64,000 bases of DNA from NCBI RefSeq assembly GCF_032854445.1, contig NC_088297.1, forward strand, positions 10,812,163 through 10,876,162, in the 5' to 3' direction. Below, piece after piece: positions 23,380 to 35,188 of the stretch. The notes under the pieces were generated by a model. That model was not told the origin of the DNA, did not search any database, and worked only from the letters and a program-made list of their open reading frames with translations. The stretch is from Liolophura sinensis (lineage: Eukaryota > Mollusca > Polyplacophora > Chitonida > Chitonidae). Each line of letters starts with the position of its first letter. Positions within the stretch are counted from its first letter, which is position 1. The position numbers and the translations under genes are program-made.

Positions 23380-24935
23380 CTGAAGAGGCTAAAGGGTCTT
23401 ACTGCACTGATGACTCGAATCTAACACTCAAAAGTAAACAGTCTGCCGAAAACGTGATCAAGATATGTAAATACTTTAAAAATCTAGCAGATCTTGGACT
23501 AAACTTAAAAACGACAAGAATTATTCCACTTAAAAACAAGAAGCACTCTAAAGCTGGTTTACCAAACATTAATGTTATTTTTATAGCAACAAAGTCATTG
23601 AGCATTTCTGTTCAGTAGTAATTAAGATCACATTGTAACATAATTAAGAGCGAGATAAAGCTTTAATATATGGTCATCAACAAACCTAACGATTTATGGG
23701 GAATGTTTAATTTCTAAAAGAGAAGAACTTTGCGGATTTGTCTGTTCTACATATGCTTGAAATGTCCATTGACCACATAAACAAGGAAATATTCCATTTT
23801 TTTTTTAAATTAAGAAAAATAAAGAGATCGGCCCTTTGTAAAGAATGCAGTGTAGGTGTCATTAAAGCTTGAGATTTTAATGGTCATAACAAGGCTCTTA
23901 AGGCCATGGTTACCAAGGTTTTTGTCTAAACGCTTCATGTGGATATTATGGGCAACTAGGCATTTTGGTGGTCTGTAGACTTTCTTTTGCAACGAAACTA
24001 TGATGTATGAAAGTTAAACAAGTCCATTGCTATCTTTCATAAAAAAACTACTTTCGACGTGGTCTGATGTTAAAGATGTGTAGAACTTTAACCTTACAAT
24101 GAACTTATTAGGCACAGTAGAAATATATTAATAGGGTCAAAATCATTCTTTAATAAAGCGTGGTTTAACCCGATTTGTTAAAGATAGTTATGACTCCAAT
24201 GGAAGATGCATGACTTTAATCGAGTTCCGTGCAAATCTAAAGAATATTACAAAATTGTTACGGGACCTCCGTGCCCTCTGTCGGTTAGCGCGCTAGCGCA
24301 GCGTAGTGACCCAGGAGTCTCTCACCAATGCGGTCGCTGTGAGTTCAAGACCAACTCATGCTGGCTTCCTCTCCGGCCGTATGTGGGAAGGTCTTCCAGC
24401 AACCTGCGGATGGTCGTGGGTTTCCCCCGGGCTGTGCCCGGTTTCCTCCCACCATAATGACGGCCGCCGTCGTATAAGTGAAATATTCTTGAGTACGGCG
24501 TAAAACACCTTAAAAAAAAATTGCTACAGCAGTAGCAATCTATATCTTTATCGTGTCCATAATAAGAACATGATCATTAGAAAACTAAATGATACCCCAT
24601 CGATAAACGACTTCTCTTTAGACAATGCTCATTTCTCCTATAAATTTTGATATACTCGTGCTATTTTACAATCTACAAAAAGTGAGGGTAATGTTGTTTA
24701 TAGTAAGTTGAATAGGGAATATCCCACTAAATGTACCTATTGAAAATGAAATAAAACTTCAGTACAAATTATTACACTCCCGTGTATTTTACATTTACAT
24801 TTACATTTTACCGTGCAATAAGTATTTTTACACGCATGACTGAAAATCAAAGAAAACCCTTCGTTTGATGTAAGTGGGAATGTAACTCGTTATTTCATAA
24901 AGTGTTCACAATTGTATCAGTTCTGGTTAGATGTT
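23380..24935 (+). pseudogene. L1-like LINE fragment, decayed, split by a SINE
   Basis: Plus-strand remnants: YCTDDSNLTLKSKQSAENVI (Y-DD catalytic region, about 23400) continuing KICKYFKNLADLGLNLK, then RDKALIYG (about 23650), NKEIFHFFFKLRK and IKRSALCKECSVGVIKA (about 23790-23870), and after the SINE a C-terminal FIKCSQLYQFWLDV (about 24890), which resembles the zinc-finger-like end of L1 ORF2. Many stops and frameshifts. The order and spacing fit one L1/Tx1-type element. Confidence 0.72.
24261..24512 (+). mobile_element. SINE family A, full length, inside the L1-like fragment
   Basis: Runs from head GGGACCTCCGTGCCCTCTG to tail GAGTACGGCGTAAAACACC. The flanks AAAATTGTTA (left) and AAAATTGCTA (right) look like a target duplication with one mismatch. 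Confidence 0.92.
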
Positions 24936-24947
24936 AGTAACCTCATG

Positions 24948-25090
24948 TATGAGTGCCCACGGTGTAGTACGCGGACTTTGCCTGTGTCTGTTTGAGTACC
25001 CACGATGAGACATGTGGACTTTGTCTTTATATGGGTACCCACGATGTGATACGCGGACTTTGGCTTTGTCTGTATTATATGGATACCTGG
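24948..25090. repeat. Three diverged 50-60 bp tandem units
   Basis: Units share GAGTACCCACGATG..ACGCGGACTTTG..TTGTCTGT. They are diverged from one another. Confidence 0.7.
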
Positions 25091-25703
25091 GGAATGAAGG
25101 TAAGTCTGCATCACGACACAAAAGTGCGGTCAGGTATATTTTAACCGAAGCGGAATTCTATATCTATACATGTCATGTTATAAACAAAACCTCCATGTTC
25201 TTTAACACAGTTTATGAATTGTGTTAAAGAAAAATCTAGTTTTGCTTCAGAAGTTAAATGAAGACCACGATGTGACGCCACAGCTCGCTCGTTTAATTAA
25301 TAAGACACTGTATTCCATTGAATCTCACGTTTAACAATAAGGTACAATAATGAAAGCAGATGTGTTTTCGACCCTAGGATTTTTTAAGTATATATTTAAA
25401 TATATACTTGAATTAATACGACTGCAGTTCTGTAACAAAACGCAACCAGGACAAACAAATCGATCGCTTCAACTCAATACATCTTTATCCCACTTTGCAC
25501 ATAGTGGCAATGGCATGCACATTGTACACTGTGCTACTATGGTAACAACAAACACTATTTAAAAAGCACATTAGAAGCGCGCTGTGAATGATATAATTGG
25601 TATCTACGATTTCACTGAAATGAAAAAATAATTTGAGTATGGCGTTAAAAAAAATTAATAAATAAATTAGAACACATTTCTTATTTCAACAAAATGTATG
25701 TAT

Positions 25704-25990
25704 GCTTGGGCTTCACGTCGTACTTAATAGCTTTTCAGTCATGTGACGACGTTGTGTCGTTAGGTGTGTGTACATATAATGTGTCTTCTTGTGTCGAGTT
25801 CATGCCGCCAAAGTGCTGTCGCTACTGAAGACACCAGACATGACACCCCGCCCAGTCACATTATGCTGACACCGAATGTTTCGTTTCTCTTACCTCTCAA
25901 TGCTGAGCCTCAAGCGAGGCAGCAACATCCTGTCTGGTCAACAACATGAAGAGGCGAGCTACTGTACCTTCCAGCTATCGATGCTGGTAT
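25704..25990 (-). mobile_element. SINE, family B-like, diverged
   Basis: Antisense. The tail CTTGGGCTTCACGTCGTACT and TTTTCAGTCATGTGACGACG correspond to the family B 3' end, but the body differs. Confidence 0.5.
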
Positions 25991-26165
25991 GTTGCTATCA
26001 GCTAATAAATTATTACATATCATATCTGTAAATAAGGCAAATACGTAGTCTATGCAGTTGTTGATATATATAGAATGCTTCCTTTGATCAGGTATATTTC
26101 AACCGCATGTATAATACTTCATTGATTTGATCAGGTATGAGCTTCTTTTTCTTCAAATATAATGC

Positions 26166-26171
26166 TTTATT
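26166..26171 (-). terminator. Candidate polyadenylation signal of the lectin gene
   Basis: AATAAA on the minus strand, about 285 nt past the stop codon of the C-type lectin gene. Chance occurrence is possible in AT-rich DNA. Confidence 0.35.
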
Positions 26172-26453
26172 TCATCGTTTCACTAGGTATGATGTATAGT
26201 GAAAAAGAATGGTAAAAATATGCAGAGCTGGTTAATTTTAGGAACACGAATAGTCGAGTTTCTTTGAATTTCAGAAAGTTAGGGCTCTAGTCACCCTGAA
26301 GACATGGCCCTTCGACACACAGGCACTCGGCCAGTATAGTATCATGTCGTTTTAGAGAAAGGAGAAACTGGCTCCACAGGGCGTCGGCTTTTCGGACGGA
26401 AACACGTTCGAATAAGTTTGTAGTCCTGTATCTCTGTAAGTCAAAGCAGACCA

Positions 26454-29400
26454 TTAGTCTAGTTTTGAAGGCGAGACACACTGCCCCTTGCCTCTTGTCT
26501 TACACTTGCAAATATACAGCCTTCCGCCGTCACATTCACTCAGCTCCTGTGTCATTCTCATCGTCGAGCGCTGATACTTCATGAACACACAATGCTTCTG
26601 GGCGTTCTCGGTCGAGCTAGACGACTGACGGCCGTGACGGTAGAAGGTGGAGGGGGATTGGGAATTACTGAAGAAGCTGCTCATCACCGGCATGTCGGTG
26701 TCACCCCACACCAGAGGTCGTCCAGTGATGTCATTCGCCCCTGACCAATAGCCTGCGTTGTTGTAATCTGAAAGATGTTCAAAGAGAGCAACAAACGTGA
26801 TTTGTTTTTGACGAAATGCTGTGCAGGTTGCCTATGCTTTAATGCCGCCCATATGGTGCACGTGATAACGATGTTGGGTGACTGAACCAGCAAATAGTGT
26901 TTTCTTGGAATTATCGTATCAGAAAGAATTTGTTCTAGATACGTATACTATTTACACATTCACGACTTATTCCACTAGTGCTTAGCGCCGTGCTCAGTAT
27001 TTTTTCAGTTATCAGCTTTATAGGTAAGTGGATGAAATGAGATTACCCGGAGTAAAGGCGCATACAGCGGGCTGTGTTGATGCCTTATAGCCAATATACG
27101 GAACAATAGCGGTTGGGTGATGAAGTGAATTACTTTGAAGAGACGTCATCCCTAAAAACCAATTAAATCAATCTAGTTAAAATGAAATCAAAGGTAAATG
27201 ACTGTATATTCATAAACATCTAACTTATACGGCTCAATAAGGTTGGTGGTTTACCCAGGTTTTGGTTTCCAGCAAACCAGCAAAAAAGCTGAATTCGAGC
27301 ATGCGACATCCTTTGTGAAGGGCCGACTGGCTGCTGCCTAAACGATGCCTTAGTGCTTAGTGATCTATGCAATGAAGTAAGTCACATCTCTGTTACCATC
27401 GCACGTTACGAAATATATCCATGTAGATGAGAGGCTGTGGTTTTCAAAGCCACATCACTAAAAGAGAAATACAATACATATTCCGCCATGGGGAAATAAA
27501 CGTACAGCACGAAAGTAAACCCCTATTAAGGTAGTTATTGATACTCTCCACCCTGTGTAAAAACAGCCACCTTCTTACTAGCATGTCTCCTATAGCTCAA
27601 TCGGTTGAATAACTCGTCTGGACAGGATTTTATGTGGATGGGAACAGACCAACTCCCTGTGTGTGACACATATTTGCTTACCGGTACTTTTTAACTCAGT
27701 TCAGTGGGAGAGGTGAGGAGTTTGATGACCACGTGTCTGTATACCAGACTGGGTTCTCATACCAGATCCGTCCAGCCGCTTGGGTGTGGCACATGTTTGC
27801 TTACCTTTCGACTCAGTGAGAGAAGTGAGGAGTTTGATGACCACGTGTCAGTATACCAGACTGGGTTCTCATACCAGATCAGTCCAGCCGCCTGGGTGTG
27901 GCACATGTTTGCTTACCTTTCGACTCAGTGAGAGAGGTGAGGAGTTTGATGACCACGTGTCTCTACTCGACCGGGTTCTCGTACCAGATCAGTCCAGCCG
28001 CTTGGGTGTGGCACATGTTTGCTTACATTTCGTCTCATTGAGAGAGGTGAGGAATTTGATGACCACGTGTCTATACTCGACCGGGTTCTCGTACCGGATC
28101 AGTCCAGTCGCCTCGGCGTGGCAAATGTTTGCTTACCTTTCGACTCAGTGAGAGAGGTGAGGAGTTTGATGAATACGTGTCTGTATACCAGACTGGGCCC
28201 TCAAGCCAGACCAGTCCAGTTGCCTTGGGGTGATACATGTTTGCTTACCTTTCGACTCATTGAGAGAAGTGAGGAGTTTGATGACCGTGTGTCTATACTC
28301 GACCGGGTTCTCGTACCAGATCAGGTCAGCCCCCTGGGTGTGGCATTCCTCTCGGGCCTCGTACCACGACTTTACTTCCTTCATAATCCGGTAACAGGCA
28401 AAGGTGGGGCGGTGCATGTAGAACTCTGACGGGCATGACTTGATGTCTACCAACAGAAGCAGATTATAATGTGTATAGAATATTTGGTGATGTTTTTGAC
28501 TGAGACCGACTTTTAGTGCGCGCAACATGGTTTGAATTATTGTTGTTGTTGTTGTTTTTCATTAATGCTTACAGTGAACACAAAGTTTGCCAATATGTAT
28601 ACCTACAAAAAAAGAAGTGAGCCTCAAAAAAATAGTTTTAAAAATTTGAAAGTTTTGAAAGTCGCGAAGATGGAAATCAACATTGGGGATAGAGAACTGA
28701 GAGACAAATCTCTCCACGTAGCCATGTTGTAAAAGCTCCTTTGGACTTCGTCGTAATATTTTGGCTGTGACGTCAAAACACTGCTCAGTTCATGATTCGT
28801 CTTCATAGATTTGCTGACATTTTGACATTTGCCAAAAAAAATTGGATTTGGAGGTTAGTTTCAATGTTAAACCGAAGCATATTAGTCCAACTGGACAGTC
28901 ATGCATGTATGCCGCACTGAGAGCGGCTGTGTCACAATGCCTAAACGTTGGGTGGGTAAGCTGTGAGGGCGAGTTCTGCAGCTGGCAACAAGTCCGCTTC
29001 AAGGTCTCCAATGCCTGAGAAACAGAAGATTTCACTCTATAACTGTTTGCTTTGCGAAGCCTTAGTTTTAAGGAAAATGTCCTCCCAACATCGACAGGAA
29101 AGAAGTTTCCAAATAAAAAGGTCCTACTATGTAGGTAAGATGGGCGCGCAGGAACATACCTGTAGGAATAGACACGTTATCAGATCAGACCACATGTGGT
29201 AAGAATCTGATCAGCTATGTAGGTAAGATGGGCGCGCAGGAACATACCTGCAGGAATAGACACGTTATTCCCCGGGAGAAGGCCCTGCAAAACAAAATGT
29301 GGTAAGAATCTGATCAGCTATGTAGGTAAGATGGGCGCGCAGGAACATACCTGTAGGAATAGACACGTTATTCCCCGGGAAAAGGCCCTGCTATGTAGGT

Positions 29401-32400
29401 AAGATGGGCGCGCAGGAATATACCTGTAGGAATAGACACGTTGTTCCCCGGGAAAAAGTCCCTGCAAAACAAAATGTGGTAAGAATCTGATCAGCTATGT
29501 AGGTAAGATGGGCGCGCAGGAACATACCTGCAGGAATAGACATGTTATTCCCCGGGAAAAGGCCCTGCAAAACAAAATGTGGTAGGAATCTGATCAGCTA
29601 TGTAGGTAAGATGGGCGCGCAGGAACATACCTGCAGGAACAGACACGTTATTCCCCGGGAGAAGGCCCTGCAAAACAAAATGTGGTAAGAATCTGATCAG
29701 CTATGTAGGTAAGATGGGCGCGCAGGAACATACCTGTAGGAATAGACACGTTATTCCCCGGGAGAAGGCCCTGCAAAACAAAATGTGGTAAGAATCTGAT
29801 CAGCTATGTAGGTAAGATGGGCGCGCAGGAACATACCTGCAGGAATAGACACGTTATTCCCCTGGAGAAGGCCCTGCAAAACAAAATGTGGTAAGAATCT
29901 GATCAGCTATGTAGGTAAGATGGGCGCGCAGGAACATACCTGCAGGAATAGACACGTTATTCCCCTGGAGAAGGCCCTGCAAAACAAAATGTGGTAAGAA
30001 TCTGATCAGCTATGTAGGTAAAATGGGCGCGCAGGAACATACCTGCAGGAATAGACACGTTATTCCCCGGGAGAAGGCCCTGCAAAACAAAATGTGGTAA
30101 GAATCTGATTAGCTATGTAGGTAAGATGGGCGCGCAGGAACATACCTGCAGGAATAGACACGTTATTCCCCGGGAAAAGGCCCTGCAAAACAAAATGTGG
30201 TAAGAATCTGATCAGCTATGTAGGTAAGATGGGCGCGCAGGAACATACCTGCAGGAATAGACACGTTATTCCCCGGGAGAAGGCCCTGCAAAACAAAATG
30301 TGGTAAGAATCTGATCAGCTATGTAGGTAAGATGGGCGCGCAGGAACATACCTGCAGGAATAGACACGTTATTCCCCGGGAGAAGGCCCTGCAAAACAAA
30401 ATGTGGTAAGAATCTGATCAGCTATGTAGGTAAGATGGGCGCGCAGGAACATACCTGTAGGAATAGACACGTTATTCCCCGGGAGAAGGCCCTGCAAAAC
30501 AAAATGTGGTAAGAATCTGATCAGCTATGTAGGTAAGATGGGCGCGCAGGAACATACCTGCAGGAATAGACACGTTATTCCCCGGGAGAAGGCCCTGCAA
30601 AACAAAATGTGGTAAGAATCTGATCAGCTATGTAGGTAAGATGGGCGCGCAGGAACATACCTGCAGGAATAGACACGTTATTCCCCGGGAGAAGGCCCTG
30701 CAAAACAAAATGTGGTAAGAATCTGATCAGCTATGTAGGTAAGATGGGCGCGCAGGAACATACCTGCAGGAATAGACACGTTATTCCCCGGGAGAAGGCC
30801 CTGCAAAACAAAATGTGGTAAGAATCTGATCAGCTATGTAGGTAAGATGGGCGCGCAGGAACATACCTGTAGGAATAGACACGTTATTCCCCGGGAGAAG
30901 GCCCTGCAAAACAAAATGTGGTAAGAATCTGATCAGCTATGTAGGTAAAATGGGCGCGCAGGAACATACCTGCAGGAATAGACACGTTATTCCCCTGGAG
31001 AAGGCCCTGCAAAACAAAATGTGGTAAGAATCTGATCAGCTATGTAGGTAAGATGGGCGCGCAGGAACATACCTGCAGGAATAGACACGTTATTCCCCGG
31101 GAGAAGGCCCTGCAAAACAAAATGTGGTAAGAATCTGATCAGCTATGTAGGTAAGATGGGCGCGCAGGAACATACCTGCAGGAATAGACACGTTATTCCC
31201 CGGGAGAAGGCCCTGCAAAACAAAATGTGGTAAGAATCTGATCAGCTATGTAGGTAAGATGGGCGCGCAGGAACATACCTGCAGGAATAGACACGCTATT
31301 CCCCGGGAGAAGGCCCTGCAAAACAAAATGTGGTAAGAATCTGATCAGCTATGTAGGTAAGATGGGCGCGCAGGAACATACCTGTAGGAATAGACACGTT
31401 ATTCCCCGGGAAAAGGCCATGCAAAACAAAATGTGGTAAGAATCTGATCAGCTATGTAGGTAAGATGGGCGCGCAGGAACATACCTGTAGGAATAGACAC
31501 GTTATTCCCCGGGAAAAGGCCCTGCAAAACAAAATGTGGTAAGAATCTGATCAGCTATGTAGGTAAGATGGGCGCGCAGGAACATACCTGCAGGAATAGA
31601 CACGTTATTCCCCGGGAAAGGGCATGCAAAACAAAATGTGGTAGGAATCTGATCAGCTATGTAGGTAAGATGGGCGCGCCCAGAAAAATCAACACTACAC
31701 ACTTCAACAAAACAGTAAGTTTTTTCAATGTAGGACAAAGGATTGGTAACTTCACTGTGACCTATAAGCCTTATGCAATGTCGCTTCTTGGTCCCGGGAA
31801 CGACCTATTTCTATTGTATTATGAGGGAGATAATATCAGCTTGGCTCTGGTAGTGAAATTTAAGCAGATACAAGATTGTTTGTAAGTCCAGGCGTAATTC
31901 AGAGAAGTTTCTTTGCATGACTGCTTTGGGGCACTCTGTTTTCCACCACACATAAATATGACGGTCGGTGTATCAGCGGTAAATTCAACAGCAATGAAAT
32001 AAATAAATAACTGGACCTAGCATTAAGTAGGGCTCGTTCATCATTTGTATTCAGTCTAATCAGAAAGGTGGTATATACTGGTAATAATGATCCGCTAGTG
32101 ACATCGAGTTACCATGGAAACAAATTTAGCCAAAGCGTTGGAAAGAAATATTTTGTCTTTTGAATTCTACTCAAAAGTATAATAGACTACATGAGTCAAT
32201 CTTTCTGAAATGATGTCAATCTCATTTACTAAAAACAACAACTTGTTGGTGGGGTATTAAGGGTAATTGATATTTTATTATGTTGTTTTCAAAATGAACT
32301 GTATATCCTTGTTCTTTGTTAAAATTTTTAAATGTTGTAACGTGCTATATGACACACACGCTGACATAATTTATCATCTAATACATGTATTTTATTTAAC

Positions 32401-33237
32401 ACGACAGAGTAGGCAGAGCCTAAAGCGTTAATTCTCTCAGCCAATTACATGTGTAAGTTCGCTACAACCACGCGTAGTAATTAACGAAAACATAAAGAGC
32501 GACAGGAAGTGGATATCTTGATCCAGGACCATTCCGGAAATAATCCGCATATGCCTTTACCGTATTTCATTTCAAATTTGGGACACCTGGTCTGCTTGTT
32601 TTAGCCAATATATATGTAATTCTAGCAGGAATATTGGGTTTCTTTTTTCTCACAAGGTTAGACCATCTAATGAACATACTCATACCTTTACTTTTCCACA
32701 GGGCTGGAAAAAGAAATGTAATATTCTACTTTCAACACTTCCAATATCCATGCCAGTTGTCGGCGTACATTAAGTGCTAGAACTTCTCCATTTACTTGTG
32801 TAGCATTAATACTGGACATGTAATGGTTAGAGCCCTATGGGGACTACATGTATGAAGTCGCGTTGACCTTGTTAGCTAAGAAAACTGAACAATATACAGA
32901 GAACAAAAACACAAGGCGGACCAAGTGATAGTGAACATTCGTTTTTCTTCACTTTAAGGAAATATTTATTCATTATTATTATAAGCTGGGGATACCAAAC
33001 TTTGAAATTTACAAAGACTTTGCTTTTGTTGTTACTGAAATATATATATTCTAATAAACTCACCACCGCAATGGAAATATGAGTTCCTCGTAGACTAAGG
33101 TATATACTTACGTCTGTGGATAAAGCTTCCGAACTGTCGACTCTGTTCGAAAGTGACGACAGAGACAGTCCGCTGGACACTGGGTTGGTGAATGCCAACA
33201 CAGCCACACCGCACAGGAAGGGCGTTCTCAGCGCCAT
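26454..33237 (-). CDS. Secreted C-type lectin-domain protein, four exons
   Basis: Exons: 33237-33112 (126 nt; signal peptide MALRTPFLCGVAVLAFTNP), one 37-nt mini-exon chosen from the tandem array at 29129-31676 (for example 31521-31485 or 31315-31279), 28446-28249 (198 nt), and 26767-26454 (314 nt, stop TAA). With exactly one mini-exon the phases join (0, 0 to 1, 1, 1) and give 675 nt, that is 224 residues. Exon 3 starts the C-type lectin domain (IKSCPSEFYMHRPTFACYRI, cysteines 59, 72, 89; SWYEAREECHTQGADLIW). Exon 4 finishes it (YWSGANDITGRPLVWGD, KHCVF, YICKC; cysteines near 180, 199, 207). Canonical EPN/QPD and WND calcium-sugar motifs are not evident, so ligand binding is uncertain. Intron 3 holds a 111-bp array of the exon 3 donor end. 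The frame is intact throughout. Confidence 0.85.
26768..27689. other. Intron 3 of the lectin gene, remainder
   Basis: No further exon was recognised. The acceptor of exon 4 (ACATCTTTCAG) is at the 26768 side. Confidence 0.6.
27690..28248 (-). repeat. 111-bp tandem array of the exon 3 end and its splice donor
   Basis: Five diverged copies of 111 bp directly downstream of lectin exon 3, with markers GATGACCACGTGTCT near 27729, 27840, 27952 and 28063 and a variant near 28174; the exon itself supplies the sixth. Each unit carries the last third of the exon and a GTAAGCAAAC donor. No acceptor precedes each copy. Reading through into the first copy meets an in-frame TGA, so the copies are decoy donors rather than extra exons. 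Confidence 0.9.
29129..31676 (-). repeat. 103-bp tandem array, each unit carrying a 37-nt mini-exon
   Basis: About 26 starts of CTATGTAGGTAAGATGGGCG (plus-strand view); about 23 units are complete. On the minus strand each complete unit reads branch-like CTGAT, a pyrimidine-rich CATTTTGTTTTGCAG acceptor, a 37-nt exon, and a GTATGT donor, leaving 66-nt introns. The exon encodes GLLPGNNVSIPA plus the first base of the next codon. Variants are GLF (AAAAGG units), Q for P (CCTGGAG units), T for A (CTGTAGG units), M for V (29550 region) and S for the second N (31293 region). Units near 31415 and 31620 have lost the acceptor AG (GCAT), and those near 29150 and 29340 are truncated. It lies between lectin exons 1 and 3. 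Confidence 0.95.
31677..33111. other. Intron 1 of the lectin gene
   Basis: Lies between the signal-peptide exon and the mini-exon array. No additional exon or repeat was recognised apart from AT-rich sequence. Confidence 0.6.
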
Positions 33238-33708
33238 GTTGCACAGCTTTCTGCAGGCGGAGGTATGTCTGGAATAGGTTTTACAAGTCCTCTTACTAAC
33301 AGGTTTTAGAAATCTATGACTGACGTAGTGTAAAAAAATTAACCACTTGCCCTACTGAAGTTATAAATATATAACTATCGGTTTTATCGAACGCTGGTTA
33401 ATGTATAGATGACGAGGTATTCACGATAAAATAAAAACGGTAGAAAGTCTCAGCTGGTGATCTGAGAAACTGTAACTGGTACTACTTAAGAACACGGATG
33501 TATTCAGATGTGATGAGGCAAACTGTATGCAGAAGACATATACATTACAAAAGTAGTTCGTGCACGCATAACTTCATGTTCGAAACGGCCCATAAACCAA
33601 TGGGATATCGCCAGGCTTGTCTTCAAAATAAGAAAGATATGCCGGTTCTCAATAAAATGTGTAAGTATGCATACGACCTCATTTTCTGTTTGTTTGTCAT
33701 TCATTTGT

Positions 33709-33835
33709 TTATTTATTTGATTGGTGTTTTGGGCCGCACTCAAGAATATTTCGCTTATACGACGGCGGCCAGCACTATGGTAGGAGGAAACCCACGATCA
33801 TCCGCAGGTTGCTATCAGACCTTCCCGTGTACGAC
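33709..33835 (-). mobile_element. SINE family A, truncated (first of a tandem pair)
   Basis: Antisense tail and body (GTTTTGGGCCGCACTCAAG to ATCCGCAGGTTGC). It is followed directly by a second copy. Confidence 0.85.
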
Positions 33836-33843
33836 GTTTGAAT

Positions 33844-34002
33844 TATTTATTTATTTATTTATTTAACTGGTATTTTAGGCCGTACTCAAGAATATTTCAC
33901 TTATACGACGGTGGCTATCATTATGGTGTGAGGAAGCTCGCAGAGCCCAGGGGAAAACCGCAACCATCCGCAGGTTGCCGAGAGACCTTCCCTCGTGTGA
34001 TG
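33844..34002 (-). mobile_element. SINE family A, truncated (second of a tandem pair)
   Basis: Antisense copy starting with (TTTA)n. GTTTGAATTA and GTTTGAATAA flank it, a probable target duplication. Confidence 0.83.
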
Positions 34003-34637
34003 TTTGAATAATAATTTAGCTTGTGTAAACATGCAAGTAAATTAATACTAAATCACAGTTTGATAAAAACGAAGCTAGTAACTGTAAATCTGTTATACTC
34101 AGTTTCATTTTCTGTACAGCTGTTTGGCTACAGGGCCGTTCACCTGCCTTATAGCATAATGTCATTTGATGAAGTTTTACTCTACCTGCCTACAACTATG
34201 TCTTTGTTAGATTATAAAAGTACAACAGCCAAGAACAACCATGCACACTCATCCAATAAACGTATCTAGTACTGGTTCTAAAACATTGCATTATTTGATT
34301 CTAGATATATTTCCCCCAAAATTATTGGATCAAGTGAACGATTTGGATTTTTTTAATAAGTATTTTCCTTACTGGCTTTTAAATTATTCTAGTATTTATT
34401 TTCAAAACATCTACTGCGACATAAGTACAACGGAGGAAAAGATTACTTTCTTTCTTGTGAAAACAAATGTATCCACTAAATATATTTAATGATGACATTT
34501 GTTATGGTCTATCATACAAATACGATTTATTTCTAATTTTATGATGTTTAAGGCATTTAAGTGTGCCGTCGATTTTTTGTACAAAGTAAACCTCGACATA
34601 CTTCAAAACTTACAAGTCAAAAAGGTGTGTTTTGTAT

Positions 34638-34809
34638 CTTTGGAATCCGTGATGAGGATGACCAAATCTCCTGTACTCCTCCATCGTGTCGAACCAGATC
34701 AAGTCTCCACCCTGGCTCTCTCTCCCTGGTACCAAGACTTCTCCTCACCCATAATGCGTTAGCACGACTTCGTCTTCAGGTTGACGTAAAACTTAGGCGG
34801 ACTCAGTAT
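34638..34809 (-). pseudogene. C-type lectin exon 3 pseudo-exon
   Basis: Diverged copy of lectin exon 3: acceptor TGTGTTGACAG, then SPPKFYVNLKTKSC, stop (TAA where the functional gene has a Tyr codon), RIMGEEKSWYQ. A frameshift follows before GGDLIWFD-like sequence. The donor is AT instead of GT, and the exon is 26 nt shorter than the functional one. Confidence 0.78.
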
Positions 34810-34872
34810 CTGTCAACACAAGACACCTTCATGTTTATGAACTTAATGACATAAGTTCAAATGAAAATTGAC

Positions 34873-35188
34873 GGGCCTCGATAGAACAGTTGGTCGAGCG
34901 CCCTCTTCGGGAGGGGTATGTCCAGGGTCAATCCTGGGTCGAGAGGACGCTTGGCGTTCATCTTGAAGGGGATAGTGCAACGACTGGTTGACCCATATCA
35001 GTATAATGGCTCGGGCGGAGCGCCTTACTTGCCTTCGGTAAGGCGTCTCAGTGAAGCAGCACTAGATAAAAGAACGGTGGAAATCCGTCCTGCAACAAGG
35101 AAGCACATTTCATACATTCTAAAGATTCATTCGTCGTCACATGGGGTTTAACGTCACGATGTTAAACCCCAAGCACTCACTCACTCAA
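34873..35188 (+). mobile_element. SINE family B, full length
   Basis: tRNA-like head GCCTCGATAGAACAGTTGG, body CTTGGCGTTCATCTTGAAGG, and a GATGTTAAACCCCAAGCACT tail with (CACT)n. Flanks TCAAATGAAAATT on both sides form a target duplication. Confidence 0.9.

Noticed and set aside
24306-24503. 65-codon frames starting MTQESLTNAV, recurring at 14155, 38635 and elsewhere
   Set aside because: Conserved because they are the same stretch of SINE family A, not because of protein function.
27704-28429. Plus-strand frames of 75-136 codons in the 111-bp array
   Set aside because: Antisense to lectin exon 3 copies; open only because the unit is a multiple of three.
29129-31676. CRISPR-like appearance of the 103-bp array
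   Set aside because: Whole unit is conserved with no variable spacers, the genome is animal, and units carry splice sites.
32872-33237. 121-codon reading of the lectin signal exon
   Set aside because: Only the first 42 codons are exon; the rest reads past a clear GTAAGT donor into intron.
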